Assembly: GCA_026387085.1 (NCBI GenBank)
Contig: JAPLMK010000065.1
Location: 1 to 51,120, forward strand
Length of the DNA: 51,120 bases
DNA from: Candidatus Omnitrophota bacterium
GTDB lineage: Bacteria; Ratteibacteria; UBA8468; MWAK01
Reading direction: 5' to 3'
A program made the translations under genes and the position numbers. The stretch's first letter is position 1, and every line of letters begins with the position of its first letter. Of this stretch, positions 15,819 through 24,198 are shown one piece after another. The notes under the pieces are model-generated. The model was not told the origin of the DNA. It did no database searches and saw nothing but the letters and a program-made list of their open reading frames with translations.

Positions 15819-16688
15819 TTAACCCCCCAACCCCAGCAGCCGCGCGCAGTTGCGCCACTCAATTTTTTCCAGGGCGGCAACAGATAACTTTTTGGCCGCG
15901 CGCAACTCCCTGGCGTAGGCCACATTCGAACACACACCGGAAACATCACTGCGCAAACAGGAGTCCGTGCCGAACATCATCTTGTCTTGAAATTCGTCCA
16001 AAAACTCTATCCCGAAAGCCGGGTCTCGGGTGAGGGCGTTATGACCGCTGCCCGCGGAAGTATCTGCCCATAAGTTAGAGTATTGCCGCATCAAGCGGGG
16101 AACCGCGCCGCCCGGTTTAACCGGTCCGGTGGGATAGCCGCTACGAGCCGGCACCTCAGCGGATATCTCGGCCCAGAAAGTAGGTCCGTGCCCGATAAAA
16201 ATAGTACCGGGGCAAACCTGCAAAGCGTGTGCCAGTTTGGGTAACCCGTAATCGTCGCAAAGCCCATAACTGTGCGGTCCGTCCATCATATCAAAGAGCA
16301 CCGGCAGACCAAAGCTGCCTGCCTGCCGATAGAGATTAAGACAACGCGGGTCGTCAAAATCAAGTTTGGGCAGAAACTCGCCGAGCCCCTTGCACCCCCG
16401 CGCCTTGTATTCTTCCAGCAAGTGAGAAAAATCCATCTCCGGGTGATTACCGTAACGCGGGTCAATCAGGCAAAAGGGAATCAGCCGTTCCGGGTAGCGG
16501 GCACAGGCGGTGATGATGTCTTCGGTGTTGCACTCTAAATACGCCCCCTCCGGATGCTCGCTCAAAGGCAGAAGACAGGTCCGGTCAATGCCCCAGGCAT
16601 CCATCTTGGCGATCAGGTTGGTAACGTCAACGTACTCCCGTCGATCCATCGCAACACGGCCAATATGTCCATGAACATCAATTAACAT
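15819..16688 (-). CDS. Amidohydrolase family 2 (TIM-barrel) protein
   Basis: Predicted metal-dependent hydrolase or decarboxylase of the amidohydrolase_2 family, substrate unknown. N-terminal DVHGHIG (metal HxH), CKGLGEFLPK, FIGHGPTFW and the late FGTDSCL with the conserved Asp are visible. 289 residues; GGAGGAAGCG before ATG 16688 supports the start. Cytoplasmic. The 162-nt spacer to the LpxC-FabZ gene holds no recognisable gene. Confidence 0.85.
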   Translation of the reverse strand: MLIDVHGHIGRVAMDRREYVDVTNLIAKMDAWGIDRTCLLPLSEHPEGAYLECNTEDIITACARYPERLIPFCLIDPRYGNHPEMDFSHLLEEYKARGCKGLGEFLPKLDFDDPRCLNLYRQAGSFGLPVLFDMMDGPHSYGLCDDYGLPKLAHALQVCPGTIFIGHGPTFWAEISAEVPARSGYPTGPVKPGGAVPRLMRQYSNLWADTSAGSGHNALTRDPAFGIEFLDEFQDKMMFGTDSCLRSDVSGVCSNVAYARELRAAKKLSVAALEKIEWRNCARLLGLGG

Positions 16689-16790
16689 CGCTTCCTCCGC
16701 TTTGGTTGTTGTTTTGTAATATTAAGATTATTTGTTACCTTGCATCGTTCCACCCGAAATTATACCATTCCCTTATACTTTAACACCACG

Positions 16791-17753
16791 CTACCCCAAC
16801 CGGATACGCGGGTCATTAACCGCCAAAAGAATATCAGCCAAAAGGTTACCCGCCACCAAAAGGAACCCGCCGAAAAAGAGCGAAGCCATTATTACGTAAA
16901 GGTCCTGGCTCATCACCGCGGCAAGCATCAACTGACCCAGCCCCGGCCAGGAGAGGATAATCTCCACCAACGCCACCCCGGAAAGAAGGCCGGAGAGTTC
17001 GTAACCCAGAAGCGTAATTAACGGATTGAGGCTGTTGCGCAAAACGTGTCGGAAGACCCGCTTCTCCGCGAGCCCCTTGCCGCGCAGGGCGATTACAAAA
17101 GGCGCGGAAAGGTTCTCAAGAAAATTAGCCCGGGTCACCCTAAAAAGACCGCCGAAACCGACGATAGTTAAAACCAGGGCCGGAAGGCTTACGTGCCAGA
17201 GCCGGTCTGCGAAACGAAAAGGCGCGGAGAGTTCCCCGGCAAAAATACCCTGGCTGCCGCCCAGCGGAAAAAACCCGGTGCGAGCCGCAAAGACCAGAAA
17301 AAGAAGCGCCAGGAAAAAAGAGGGGAGCGAGATGCTGATAAAGGCAAAGACCGAAAGGGTTTTGTCGACCGGTTTGTGTAACTTAATTGCCGCCAGCACA
17401 CCCAGCGGTATGCTGACCAGCCAGGTAAGAAAGAGCGTAACCAGAGAAAGGAACAGGGTGTTAATCAGCCGCTCTCGAATCAGGGTGGCCACCGGTATGT
17501 GGTAGACGAAGGAAACACCTAAATTAAAGGTGCAGAGATTTCGCAACCACTTGAGGTACTGAACTACCGGGTTTGCGCCCAGACCAAACTGTTGCCGCAT
17601 CAACTTCAGGGTCTCCGGTGAAATCTGCGGGTCAAGGGAAAGTTTGGTGAAGTAGTCGCCGGGCGCCAGCTGCATCACCAGGAAAGAGAGGAAAGTCATC
17701 CCGACCAGGAGCGGAATAAGATGCAGAAATCGTTTGCCTATGTATCGCCACAT
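16791..17753 (-). CDS. ABC transporter permease, DppB/OppB type
   Basis: Inner-membrane permease of a peptide/nickel/oligosaccharide-type importer. Six hydrophobic segments are visible, starting with LIPLLVGMTFLSFLVMQLAPGD, the typical DppB start. The EAA loop that contacts the ATPase reads ALRGKGLAEKRVFRHVLRNSLNP. 320 residues, full length. No second permease, ATPase or binding protein is adjacent, so it is an orphan subunit or serves partners encoded elsewhere. The 112-nt spacer upstream contains short inverted repeats (AAGGCG..CGCCTT). Confidence 0.92.
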   Translation of the reverse strand: MWRYIGKRFLHLIPLLVGMTFLSFLVMQLAPGDYFTKLSLDPQISPETLKLMRQQFGLGANPVVQYLKWLRNLCTFNLGVSFVYHIPVATLIRERLINTLFLSLVTLFLTWLVSIPLGVLAAIKLHKPVDKTLSVFAFISISLPSFFLALLFLVFAARTGFFPLGGSQGIFAGELSAPFRFADRLWHVSLPALVLTIVGFGGLFRVTRANFLENLSAPFVIALRGKGLAEKRVFRHVLRNSLNPLITLLGYELSGLLSGVALVEIILSWPGLGQLMLAAVMSQDLYVIMASLFFGGFLLVAGNLLADILLAVNDPRIRLG

Positions 17754-17865
17754 TTCTAAATTAGTATCCCGTATACAGTACAGCGTGCAGGGAAAAGAAG
17801 GCGCGCTCCGCCTTCGCCAAGACTATGACGGACACAGTAAATCGCACCGCTACAACGCAAGCACC

Positions 17866-18609
17866 TTACGGAAGCAGGAAGAGGCGGCTGGAAAATACGC
17901 CTTTCGCGGAAACACCGCCTGAACCTGCGCTTCGCTCCGGTGAAGAGAGATTGCATGCTAAATCCACACCGCCCTGCGTCTCGCCGGAAACCAGGTGGCC
18001 GTCCGCAAACAAACCAGTCCCTTTACCTTGATTGTTGTCCCTGGCCTGCGCCGTGTTACCCTTTTCCGTCCGGGCCGAAGACAACGCCGCAAGATCAAAT
18101 CCTATTTTAGAGCATGGTTTTCCGTTAAAAACCGCCGGGCCAAGATACCGGCACCGGGTAAGATCCGGAAAGACCTGCGACAGAAAAAGATTCCACGGTA
18201 ATCCGGGCGAACCAACCAGCGTCTCCTGTCCGGGCAAGAGACCGCAAGAACCTAACCGAAACCGCACCGTCTGACCGGTCGCCGAAGCCGGAAGAACGGA
18301 CTCTTTTGCGCCGATTATGGTCCGGGCGCTAAAATTCTCGGCCCTCGCCTCACACGTAACAACGCCGGCGGAATCAGCTTCAACCATCCGGACAGATGCC
18401 TGGAAAGTAATCTTTGTCGCAACGGGCGGGCCCTGACCGCCACCGCCGGACATTTTAACTTCGTGCTGTAAATCCAGCCGGTAACGGAGCGCCTGGTCGG
18501 GTTGAAACTGATACTGAAGCGCACCGGCATTTTGGGCAGGGACAATTTGGGGGAGAAAAAAGGAGGCAGAAAGACAAAGGAAAAGCACAAAACACCGCGC
18601 CGGCTTCAT
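17866..18609 (-). CDS. Secreted protein of unknown function
   Basis: Not recognised. The first 25 residues are a clear signal peptide (FVLFLCLSASFFLPQIVPAQ). The rest (about 220 residues) looks like a beta-rich periplasmic domain (LRYRLDLQHEV, KITFQASVRMVEAD, GVVTCEARAENFSA). Its ATG overlaps the stop of the upstream aminotransferase (ATGA), so the two are translationally coupled. The final 30 residues are low in complexity; a late frameshift cannot be excluded. Confidence 0.7.
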   Translation of the reverse strand: MKPARCFVLFLCLSASFFLPQIVPAQNAGALQYQFQPDQALRYRLDLQHEVKMSGGGGQGPPVATKITFQASVRMVEADSAGVVTCEARAENFSARTIIGAKESVLPASATGQTVRFRLGSCGLLPGQETLVGSPGLPWNLFLSQVFPDLTRCRYLGPAVFNGKPCSKIGFDLAALSSARTEKGNTAQARDNNQGKGTGLFADGHLVSGETQGGVDLACNLSSPERSAGSGGVSAKGVFSSRLFLLP

Positions 18610-19763
18610 GTTTTACTGAGATACGCCGCCAGCCGGTTGCCCGCTTCCGCAAGAACCTCTTCCGAAACCGCATAGGAAAGACGCAGGTATCCCTCCATAC
18701 CAAAGGCCTTGCCCGGCACCAGGGCAACTTGCGCCTCTTCCAGAAAGCGGGAAGCGAAATCAACCGAATCTTTAATTGCCGGATGAGTGAAAAAAAGATA
18801 GAAAGCGCCGGCCGGAAAAGGGAAGGAAATTCCCTTGACCGGAAAAAGAATTTTAAGGAGAAGGTCACGCCGGTTCTGAAATGCCCGGCGCATCTCCTGC
18901 ACGCTCTGCTGGTTCCCGGAAAGCGCGGCTAAAGCCGCCATCTGGCTCAAAGAGCACGGGTTAGAGGTTGACTGGTCCTGGAGTTTCGCGCAGGCATCGG
19001 CTAATTCCTGAGACCCCAGAAACCATCCGATACGCCAGCCGGTCATCGCATAGGTCTTGGATGCGGCGCCCACAATTATCGTCCGCTCCTCCATCCCGGG
19101 GAGGCCGGCTATGCTGCAAAAAGATTGCTCGTCATAAATAAAATGCTGATAAGCATCGTCTGATATTACCAAAATCCCCTTATCCTGGACCCAGCGCGCA
19201 ATATCTTCCAGTTCTTTTTTTGTGTAAACTACGCCGGAAGGATTGTTGGGGCTGTTGATAATCAAACACCTGGTTTTATCGGTAAAAAACCGTTCCAGGT
19301 TTTCGGGCTTCACTTTCAGGTCTGTTCCGCCCGGCACAAAAACCGGCACGCCGCCGGCTAATTTCACCATCTCCGGATAACTGGTCCAATACGGCACCGG
19401 AACAAGCACCTCGTCACCCGAATCTAACAAGGATTGGAACAGGTTGTAGAGGGTGTGTTTGGAGCCGCAGGAAACAACAACCTGGTTAATTCCGTAAACA
19501 AGGCCGGTGTCTTCCCTGAATCGCCGGCAGATCGCTTCCCGCAAAGGCACAATTCCCCGGCTATCGGTGTATTGGCTGAAGTTGTCCCTGACCGCCGCGA
19601 CAACCGCCTCTTTTGCTTCAATCGGCGCCGGAAAGTCCGGCTCGCCTACCGAGAGATTAAGAACTTTAACCCCCTGGGCTTGAAGTTCTTTTGCTTTCCG
19701 GCCGGCCGCCAGCGTTGCCGATGGCGCCAGGTTTATTATCCGTTGAGACAGCTTAATGTTCAT
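18606..19763 (-). CDS. Class I PLP aminotransferase, aspartate aminotransferase-like
   Basis: Transfers an amino group between an amino acid and a 2-oxo acid; closest in look to the class Ib aspartate/prephenate aminotransferases. NLSVGEPDFPAP near the N-terminus, NSPNNPSG (170-177), DDAY and the PLP Lys236 in AASKTYAMTGWRIG are all present, with a C-terminal LRLSYAVS arginine motif. The frame is open 101 codons further up, inside the neighbouring gene; the true ATG 19763 overlaps that gene's stop (TAATG) and gives 385 residues, the family length. Confidence 0.92.
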   Translation of the reverse strand: MNIKLSQRIINLAPSATLAAGRKAKELQAQGVKVLNLSVGEPDFPAPIEAKEAVVAAVRDNFSQYTDSRGIVPLREAICRRFREDTGLVYGINQVVVSCGSKHTLYNLFQSLLDSGDEVLVPVPYWTSYPEMVKLAGGVPVFVPGGTDLKVKPENLERFFTDKTRCLIINSPNNPSGVVYTKKELEDIARWVQDKGILVISDDAYQHFIYDEQSFCSIAGLPGMEERTIIVGAASKTYAMTGWRIGWFLGSQELADACAKLQDQSTSNPCSLSQMAALAALSGNQQSVQEMRRAFQNRRDLLLKILFPVKGISFPFPAGAFYLFFTHPAIKDSVDFASRFLEEAQVALVPGKAFGMEGYLRLSYAVSEEVLAEAGNRLAAYLSKT

Positions 19764-20935
19764 TATAATAACTTGGCAATATTGCGCGCCGCCTGACGCA
19801 GGCGCTGTTCGTTTTCCACCAGGGCAATCCGCACAAACCCTTCGCCGTATGGGCCAAACCCAATTCCCGGCGAAACAGCCACATCTGCCTTTTCCAGCAG
19901 AAGAGTAGCAAACTCCAGCGAACCCATGGCCCGCATTTTTTCCGGCAGGGGCGCCCAAAGATACATCGTAGCCGGAGAAACCGGCACGTCCCAGCCCGCT
20001 TCTTTCAGGCACGAAACCAGGACATCTCTCCGTTTTTGATATGTTTGCCGTATCTGAACCACGCAATCCTGGGGACCGTCCAGGGCGGCAACGGCTGCCA
20101 TCTGTATCGGCGTAAAAACACCGTAATCATAATAGCTCTTCAATTTTACCAGGGCGCCAACCAGCTCTTCGTTGCCCACCGCAAAACCAACCCGCCAACC
20201 CGCCATATTATACGTTTTCGATAAAGAATAAAATTCAATCGCTATCTCTTTCGCGCCCGGCACCTGCAAAACGCTGGGCGCAACGCCTCCGTCGAAAACA
20301 AGCTCTCCGTAAGCCAGGTCATGAATAAGAAAAAGGTTGTTCCGGCGGCAAAAATCAACCACTTCCTTCAGGAAGTCCAGGCTGGCCACCGCCGTGGTGG
20401 GGTTGTGCGGAAAAGAAAGGAGCATCGCTTTGGGCCTGGGCTCAATTTTAAGATTGATTTTAGCCAGGTCCGGTAAAAAATTATTCTCCGCCCGCAAGGG
20501 CATGTCCTGCGTCCTGACGCCGACAATGTGGAACGGAAAATAATGAGCCGGATAACTGGGGTTGGGCACCAAAATAGATTCGCCCGCATTAAAGGCCGCC
20601 GAAGCGAAATGGCACAGGCCTTCCTTGCTGCCGATAACCACCACCGCCTCCTTCTCCGGATCAAGCGAAACACCAAAACGTTTTGCGTACCGCCCCGCAA
20701 TCGCCTGGCGCAGGACGCCGATTCCTTTGGAAGCAGAATAGCGGTGCATTCCGGGCTCGTCAACCGTTTCTTTCAGTTTGGCGATGACGTGAGCCGGCGC
20801 CGGCAAGTCCGGGTTTCCCATGCCCAAATCCACCACGTCGCGGCCTTCGGCGCGCGCTTGAGCATTAAGCCGCCCTATCCGCTCAAAAATATACGGCGGG
20901 AGGTCAGCAATTCGTTTCGACTTGCAATCAATCAT
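19763..20935 (-). CDS. Class I PLP aminotransferase, AlaC/LL-diaminopimelate aminotransferase-like
   Basis: PLP enzyme of the AlaC/DapL branch. DLGMGNPDLPAP (36-47), a YSASKGIGVLR segment, FPHNPTTAV, HDLAYGE and Lys240 in FYSLSKTYNMAGWRVG are diagnostic. dapA lies about 2 kb upstream on the same strand, so an LL-DAP role is possible; an alanine or glutamate:pyruvate role is equally open. The start (20935) overlaps the stop of the lipoyl-carrier gene by ATGA and its own stop overlaps the next start by TAATG, so three genes are coupled. Confidence 0.92.
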   Translation of the reverse strand: MIDCKSKRIADLPPYIFERIGRLNAQARAEGRDVVDLGMGNPDLPAPAHVIAKLKETVDEPGMHRYSASKGIGVLRQAIAGRYAKRFGVSLDPEKEAVVVIGSKEGLCHFASAAFNAGESILVPNPSYPAHYFPFHIVGVRTQDMPLRAENNFLPDLAKINLKIEPRPKAMLLSFPHNPTTAVASLDFLKEVVDFCRRNNLFLIHDLAYGELVFDGGVAPSVLQVPGAKEIAIEFYSLSKTYNMAGWRVGFAVGNEELVGALVKLKSYYDYGVFTPIQMAAVAALDGPQDCVVQIRQTYQKRRDVLVSCLKEAGWDVPVSPATMYLWAPLPEKMRAMGSLEFATLLLEKADVAVSPGIGFGPYGEGFVRIALVENEQRLRQAARNIAKLL

Positions 20936-21159
20936 TCGACCACCGCCAATGTCTGGCCAACCCTTACCTTGCTTCCCTCCGCGGCGCTGATATCTTTTAC
21001 TGTTCCGGAGGTTGGTGACGGCAGGTTAAAGCTGGTCTTTTCCGTGGTTAGTTCCACCAAGTCTTCGCCGTCCGCTACAACATCACCGACCTTCTTATAC
21101 CAGAAAGAAATGCTGGCCTCTTCAATTCCTTCGCCCATCTCCGGCAACTTAACTTCCAA
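20932..21159 (-). CDS. Free-standing lipoyl-domain carrier protein
   Basis: A single lipoyl/biotinyl domain with nothing else: EVKLPEMGEG at the start, the hairpin ELTTEKTSF with the lipoylatable Lys41, and the GSKVRVGQTLAVVE end. E2-type features (EMGEG, TEKTS) indicate lipoate, not biotin. An ATG at 21201 gives 14 residues with no homology; the TTG at 21159 preceded by AGGGGG gives an exact domain start and is preferred (75 residues). No E2 catalytic domain, E1 or E3 is nearby. lipA lies upstream, and two aminotransferases are coupled downstream. Confidence 0.85.
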   Translation of the reverse strand: MEVKLPEMGEGIEEASISFWYKKVGDVVADGEDLVELTTEKTSFNLPSPTSGTVKDISAAEGSKVRVGQTLAVVE

Positions 21160-21244
21160 CGCGCACCCCCTGTTTTGTGGTTTAGTTTTCTTAAAAATCA
21201 ACCAAGAATTTTTATCGCTTTATTATTATAGCCGATGACCGTGT

Positions 21245-22102
21245 TTAGCGTAAAGCGTTTATTCCCCCAAAAAGGTCGGCGGCATAATAGGAACTGCGCA
21301 CAAAAGGCCCGCTGGCGCAGGCCTTAAAACCCATCTTTCCGGCGACTTGCTTATACTCTTGAAACTCTTCCGGCGTTACGTAGCGCGCTACCGGCAGGTT
21401 CTTTTCGCCTGGCCTCAAGTACTGGCCGAGCGTTAATATGTCACAACCCACGCTCCGGAGGTCGGAAAGCACGCCCAAAATCTCCGTTTTTTCCTCGCCC
21501 AGGCCGAGCATCAACCCGCTCTTGGTAAACGCCGCCCCTTCTTCTTTGGCCGCCCGAAGCAAGCCAAGGCTGGTCTGGTAAAGAGCCTGGGGGCGTACCG
21601 TCGGATAAAGCCGGGGAACGGTTTCCAGGTTGTGGTTAAAAACCAGGGGCTCTTCCGCCAAAACCATCCGCAACAACTCCCGCCGGCCGTCAAAATCAGG
21701 GGTTAAAACTTCCGTCCCGGCATGCGGCGTTGTTCTGCGGATTGCGGCCAGCGTTGCGGCAAAAACCGCCGCGCCCTTATCCGGCAAATCATCCCGCGTT
21801 ACCGAGGTAATCACCGCGTATTTCAACCCGAGCCGGGCCACCGCCTGAGCCACCCGCCCGGGTTCGCTCTCCTCCGGCGCCAAAGGAAGACCTTTGGCAA
21901 CTCCGCAAAAAGCGCATCTCCGGGTACAGGTGTTTCCCAAAATCAGAAACGTGGCAACCTTCCGGTCAAAACATTCATATCGGTTCGGACAAAGCGCCGC
22001 AGAGCAGACCGTGTGTAAACCAAGACCGGCAACTATCTCTTCGGTTTCTTTAATGTCCGCGCTTGCTAAAAACCGTTTTTTCAGCCAGGCTGGTTTTTCC
22101 AT
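21245..22102 (-). CDS. lipA: Lipoyl synthase (LipA)
   Basis: Radical SAM enzyme inserting two sulfurs into octanoyl-lysine to make lipoyl groups. Auxiliary cluster cysteines C33, C38 and C44 (CSAALCPNRYEC) and the radical SAM cluster C59, C63 and C66 (CTRRCAFC) are present, as is the C-terminal RSSY motif that ligates the auxiliary cluster. 285 residues, normal. No octanoyltransferase (lipB/lipM) or lplA is in the window. The next gene is a stand-alone lipoyl domain, its likely substrate. Confidence 0.96.
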   Translation of the reverse strand: MEKPAWLKKRFLASADIKETEEIVAGLGLHTVCSAALCPNRYECFDRKVATFLILGNTCTRRCAFCGVAKGLPLAPEESEPGRVAQAVARLGLKYAVITSVTRDDLPDKGAAVFAATLAAIRRTTPHAGTEVLTPDFDGRRELLRMVLAEEPLVFNHNLETVPRLYPTVRPQALYQTSLGLLRAAKEEGAAFTKSGLMLGLGEEKTEILGVLSDLRSVGCDILTLGQYLRPGEKNLPVARYVTPEEFQEYKQVAGKMGFKACASGPFVRSSYYAADLFGGINALR

Positions 22103-22162
22103 GCGTAGTTTGTGGTTGCGGTATCGCTCCCGCCTAAAACGACAAAAAGATTGCGGTCAGGA

Positions 22163-22999
22163 CTAAAACAACGAGAGGAGGCGGGACAGAAACGGTCTTA
22201 TTTCCCGGCGGGTAAGCACCTGGTCCAGCGCGCCTTTTTTAAGCAAAAACTCCGACCGCTGAAATCCGGCCGGGAGTTTGGCCCGGATGGTCTGTTCAAT
22301 AACACGCGGACCGGTAAACCCGATTAAAGCGCCGGGTTCCGCCACCATAAAATCACCCAAAAAGGCAAAACTCGCGGCCACACCGGCCATGGTCGGATCG
22401 GTCAGAACAGAAACGTACGGAACGCCCGCTTCAGCCAGCCGGCCAACCGCCGCCGAGGTTTTTGCCATCTGCATCAAAGAAAACATCCCTTCGTACATTC
22501 TTGCTCCGCCGCCGCTGGCAGAAAAAATAACCAGCGGGACGTGGTTTACCTGGGCTCGCTCCGCGGCACGCACTACCTTTTCTCCGACCACCGAACCCAT
22601 GCTGCCCATCATAAACCGGCTATCTACCACCACAAACTCTGCCTGGCACCCCCCGACGGTTCCTTCGCCGGAAACTACCGCATCTAAAAGCCCGGTCTTT
22701 TCCTGGTCTTCGCGGACCTTATCCGGATAGGCCTTCACCGCCGAAAAAGAGAGCGGGTCTCCGGACTGCATAGTTGCGTCCCTCTCCTTAAAAGAATTTT
22801 CGTCCAGCGTAATGGCGATGCGCTGAAATGCTGTAAGCCGGTGGTGAAACTGGCACCGGGGACAAACCCAAAGGTTCTCCTGCAACCGTTTTTCGTATAG
22901 GTTGGCCCCGCAGCCCTGACACTTTACCCAGGACTCGGATTTTACCTCCACCTTTTGTCGGGAGGGAACAAGCACCGTTTTTTTTCTTTGCCACCACAT
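22163..22999 (-). CDS. accD: Acetyl-CoA carboxylase carboxyltransferase beta subunit (AccD)
   Basis: Transfers CO2 from carboxybiotin to acetyl-CoA together with AccA. The N-terminal zinc ribbon uses C27, C30, C46 and C49. The crotonase-like core shows SASGGARMYEG, the oxyanion region GVAASFAFLGD and GFTGPRVIEQT. 278 residues, normal. AAGGAG precedes the start. accA is absent nearby; accB and accC are 16 kb away. Confidence 0.96.
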   Translation of the reverse strand: MWWQRKKTVLVPSRQKVEVKSESWVKCQGCGANLYEKRLQENLWVCPRCQFHHRLTAFQRIAITLDENSFKERDATMQSGDPLSFSAVKAYPDKVREDQEKTGLLDAVVSGEGTVGGCQAEFVVVDSRFMMGSMGSVVGEKVVRAAERAQVNHVPLVIFSASGGGARMYEGMFSLMQMAKTSAAVGRLAEAGVPYVSVLTDPTMAGVAASFAFLGDFMVAEPGALIGFTGPRVIEQTIRAKLPAGFQRSEFLLKKGALDQVLTRREIRPFLSRLLSLF

Positions 23000-23029
23000 C
23001 TTAACCTCTCCTTCCGCGGGGCCGCGTTT

Positions 23030-23896
23030 TTAAATCAGCCCGGCTTTCTCGACAGCTTTGCGCAACCTCGCCTCGTTTTCTTTGGTCATGGCGCATAAAG
23101 GCAGCCGCCATTCCGGCGCGATTTTGCCCATCCACGCCAGCACTGTTTTAACCGGAATCGGATTCGTTTCGTAAAAAAGAGCCCGGAGCAACGGGTAGTG
23201 TTGTTGGTGCAGTTCTCGCGCCCTTCCCGGGTCTCCGGCCAAAAAAGCGTGCGTCATCTCAGCCACTCCGTTCGGTATCACGTTTGCGGCAACCGAAATC
23301 ACGCCGACACCGCCTACCGCCATTATCGGCAGGGTCAGGGAATCGTCTCCGGAAAGAACCGTGATTTCACACTGGTTTTTTATCGAACTAACCTGGTCCA
23401 AACTTCCGGACGCTTCTTTAATGGCAACGATGTTTGGTTGTCGGGAAAGCTCGGCAATCGTTTCCGGCAAAAGAGAGATGCCGGTTCGCGAGGGCACGTT
23501 ATACAAGATAATCGGGATATCAACCGCCTCGGCAATGGCGGTATAGTGGAGCAGAAGTCCGGCCGGGGTGGGTTTGTTGTAATACGGGGTAATAATTAAA
23601 ACCGCGTTGGCGCCCGCGTTCTTCGCGTGCCGGGTAAGCTGTAGCGCCTCGGCAGTGTTGTTAGAGCCGGTGCCGGCAATTACGGGCCTGCGCCCCGCCA
23701 CCACTTCCACCGCTATGGTCACCAACCGCTGGTGTTCTTCCATCGAGAGCGTCGCTGCCTCTCCGGTGCAGCCGCAAGGAAGAATTGCGTCTGTTCCTTC
23801 TTTAATCTGCCATTCTATCAAATCACCGAAACTCTTCTCGTCTATCTTCCCGCCCTTAAACGGGGTGACGATTGCTACGGTTGAACCGTGAAACAT
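23030..23896 (-). CDS. dapA: 4-hydroxy-tetrahydrodipicolinate synthase (DapA)
   Basis: Condenses pyruvate with aspartate semialdehyde in lysine and peptidoglycan precursor synthesis. Schiff-base Lys160 (AIKEASG), Tyr132 (LYNVPSRTG) and Arg137 are in place; the carboxylate loop reads GCTGEAATL with Cys43 where Thr is more usual. TPYYNKPT is present. 288 residues, normal. Its start lies 41 nt inside the end of dciA, so it belongs to the replication-gene operon. GGAGGG precedes ATG 23896. Confidence 0.95.
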   Translation of the reverse strand: MFHGSTVAIVTPFKGGKIDEKSFGDLIEWQIKEGTDAILPCGCTGEAATLSMEEHQRLVTIAVEVVAGRRPVIAGTGSNNTAEALQLTRHAKNAGANAVLIITPYYNKPTPAGLLLHYTAIAEAVDIPIILYNVPSRTGISLLPETIAELSRQPNIVAIKEASGSLDQVSSIKNQCEITVLSGDDSLTLPIMAVGGVGVISVAANVIPNGVAEMTHAFLAGDPGRARELHQQHYPLLRALFYETNPIPVKTVLAWMGKIAPEWRLPLCAMTKENEARLRKAVEKAGLI

Positions 23897-24185
23897 TTTT
23901 CCCTCCGGGCTTGTTTGCCTGCGCCTGTTTTATGGTTATCTCTTTTATTTTTAGGCCCCGCTTTTGAAACTCGGCCGCAATTTTTTCCTTTTGCAAAAAA
24001 AGCTGGTGGTGGACGGTCGGGTTGTCCACCCAGACAAGCATCTTTTCATTTTTAACCGTCACCCGGGCGTGTCGTCGTGTTTCTTTTGAAACAACCTCTT
24101 CCCACAGCGCCAGATAATCCTTTTCTTCAAAAAAATAGTTTTCTTTTTTTAAAACCCGGCTGATAATGTCGCCTATCTTTTCCAC
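23856..24185 (-). CDS. DUF721 / DciA-like replicative helicase operator
   Basis: DUF721 protein. DciA members recruit the replicative helicase DnaB at oriC in bacteria that lack DnaC or DnaI. 109 residues with the family pattern: an N-terminal helix (MEKIGDIISRVLKK), the signature LWEEVVSKETRRHARV, the strand MLVWVDNPTVHHQLF and a last helix with IAAEFQKRGLKI. Its place right after dnaN supports this call. The C-terminal tail is basic. Confidence 0.82.
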   Translation of the reverse strand: MEKIGDIISRVLKKENYFFEEKDYLALWEEVVSKETRRHARVTVKNEKMLVWVDNPTVHHQLFLQKEKIAAEFQKRGLKIKEITIKQAQANKPGGKNVSRFNRSNRHPV

Positions 24186-24198
24186 GGCTCCCGGTGGC

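Noticed and set aside
19764..20066. N-terminal extension of the aminotransferase to ATG 20066
   Set aside because: The 101 extra codons are an out-of-frame reading of the upstream aminotransferase gene; the TAATG overlap at 19763 is the natural start.
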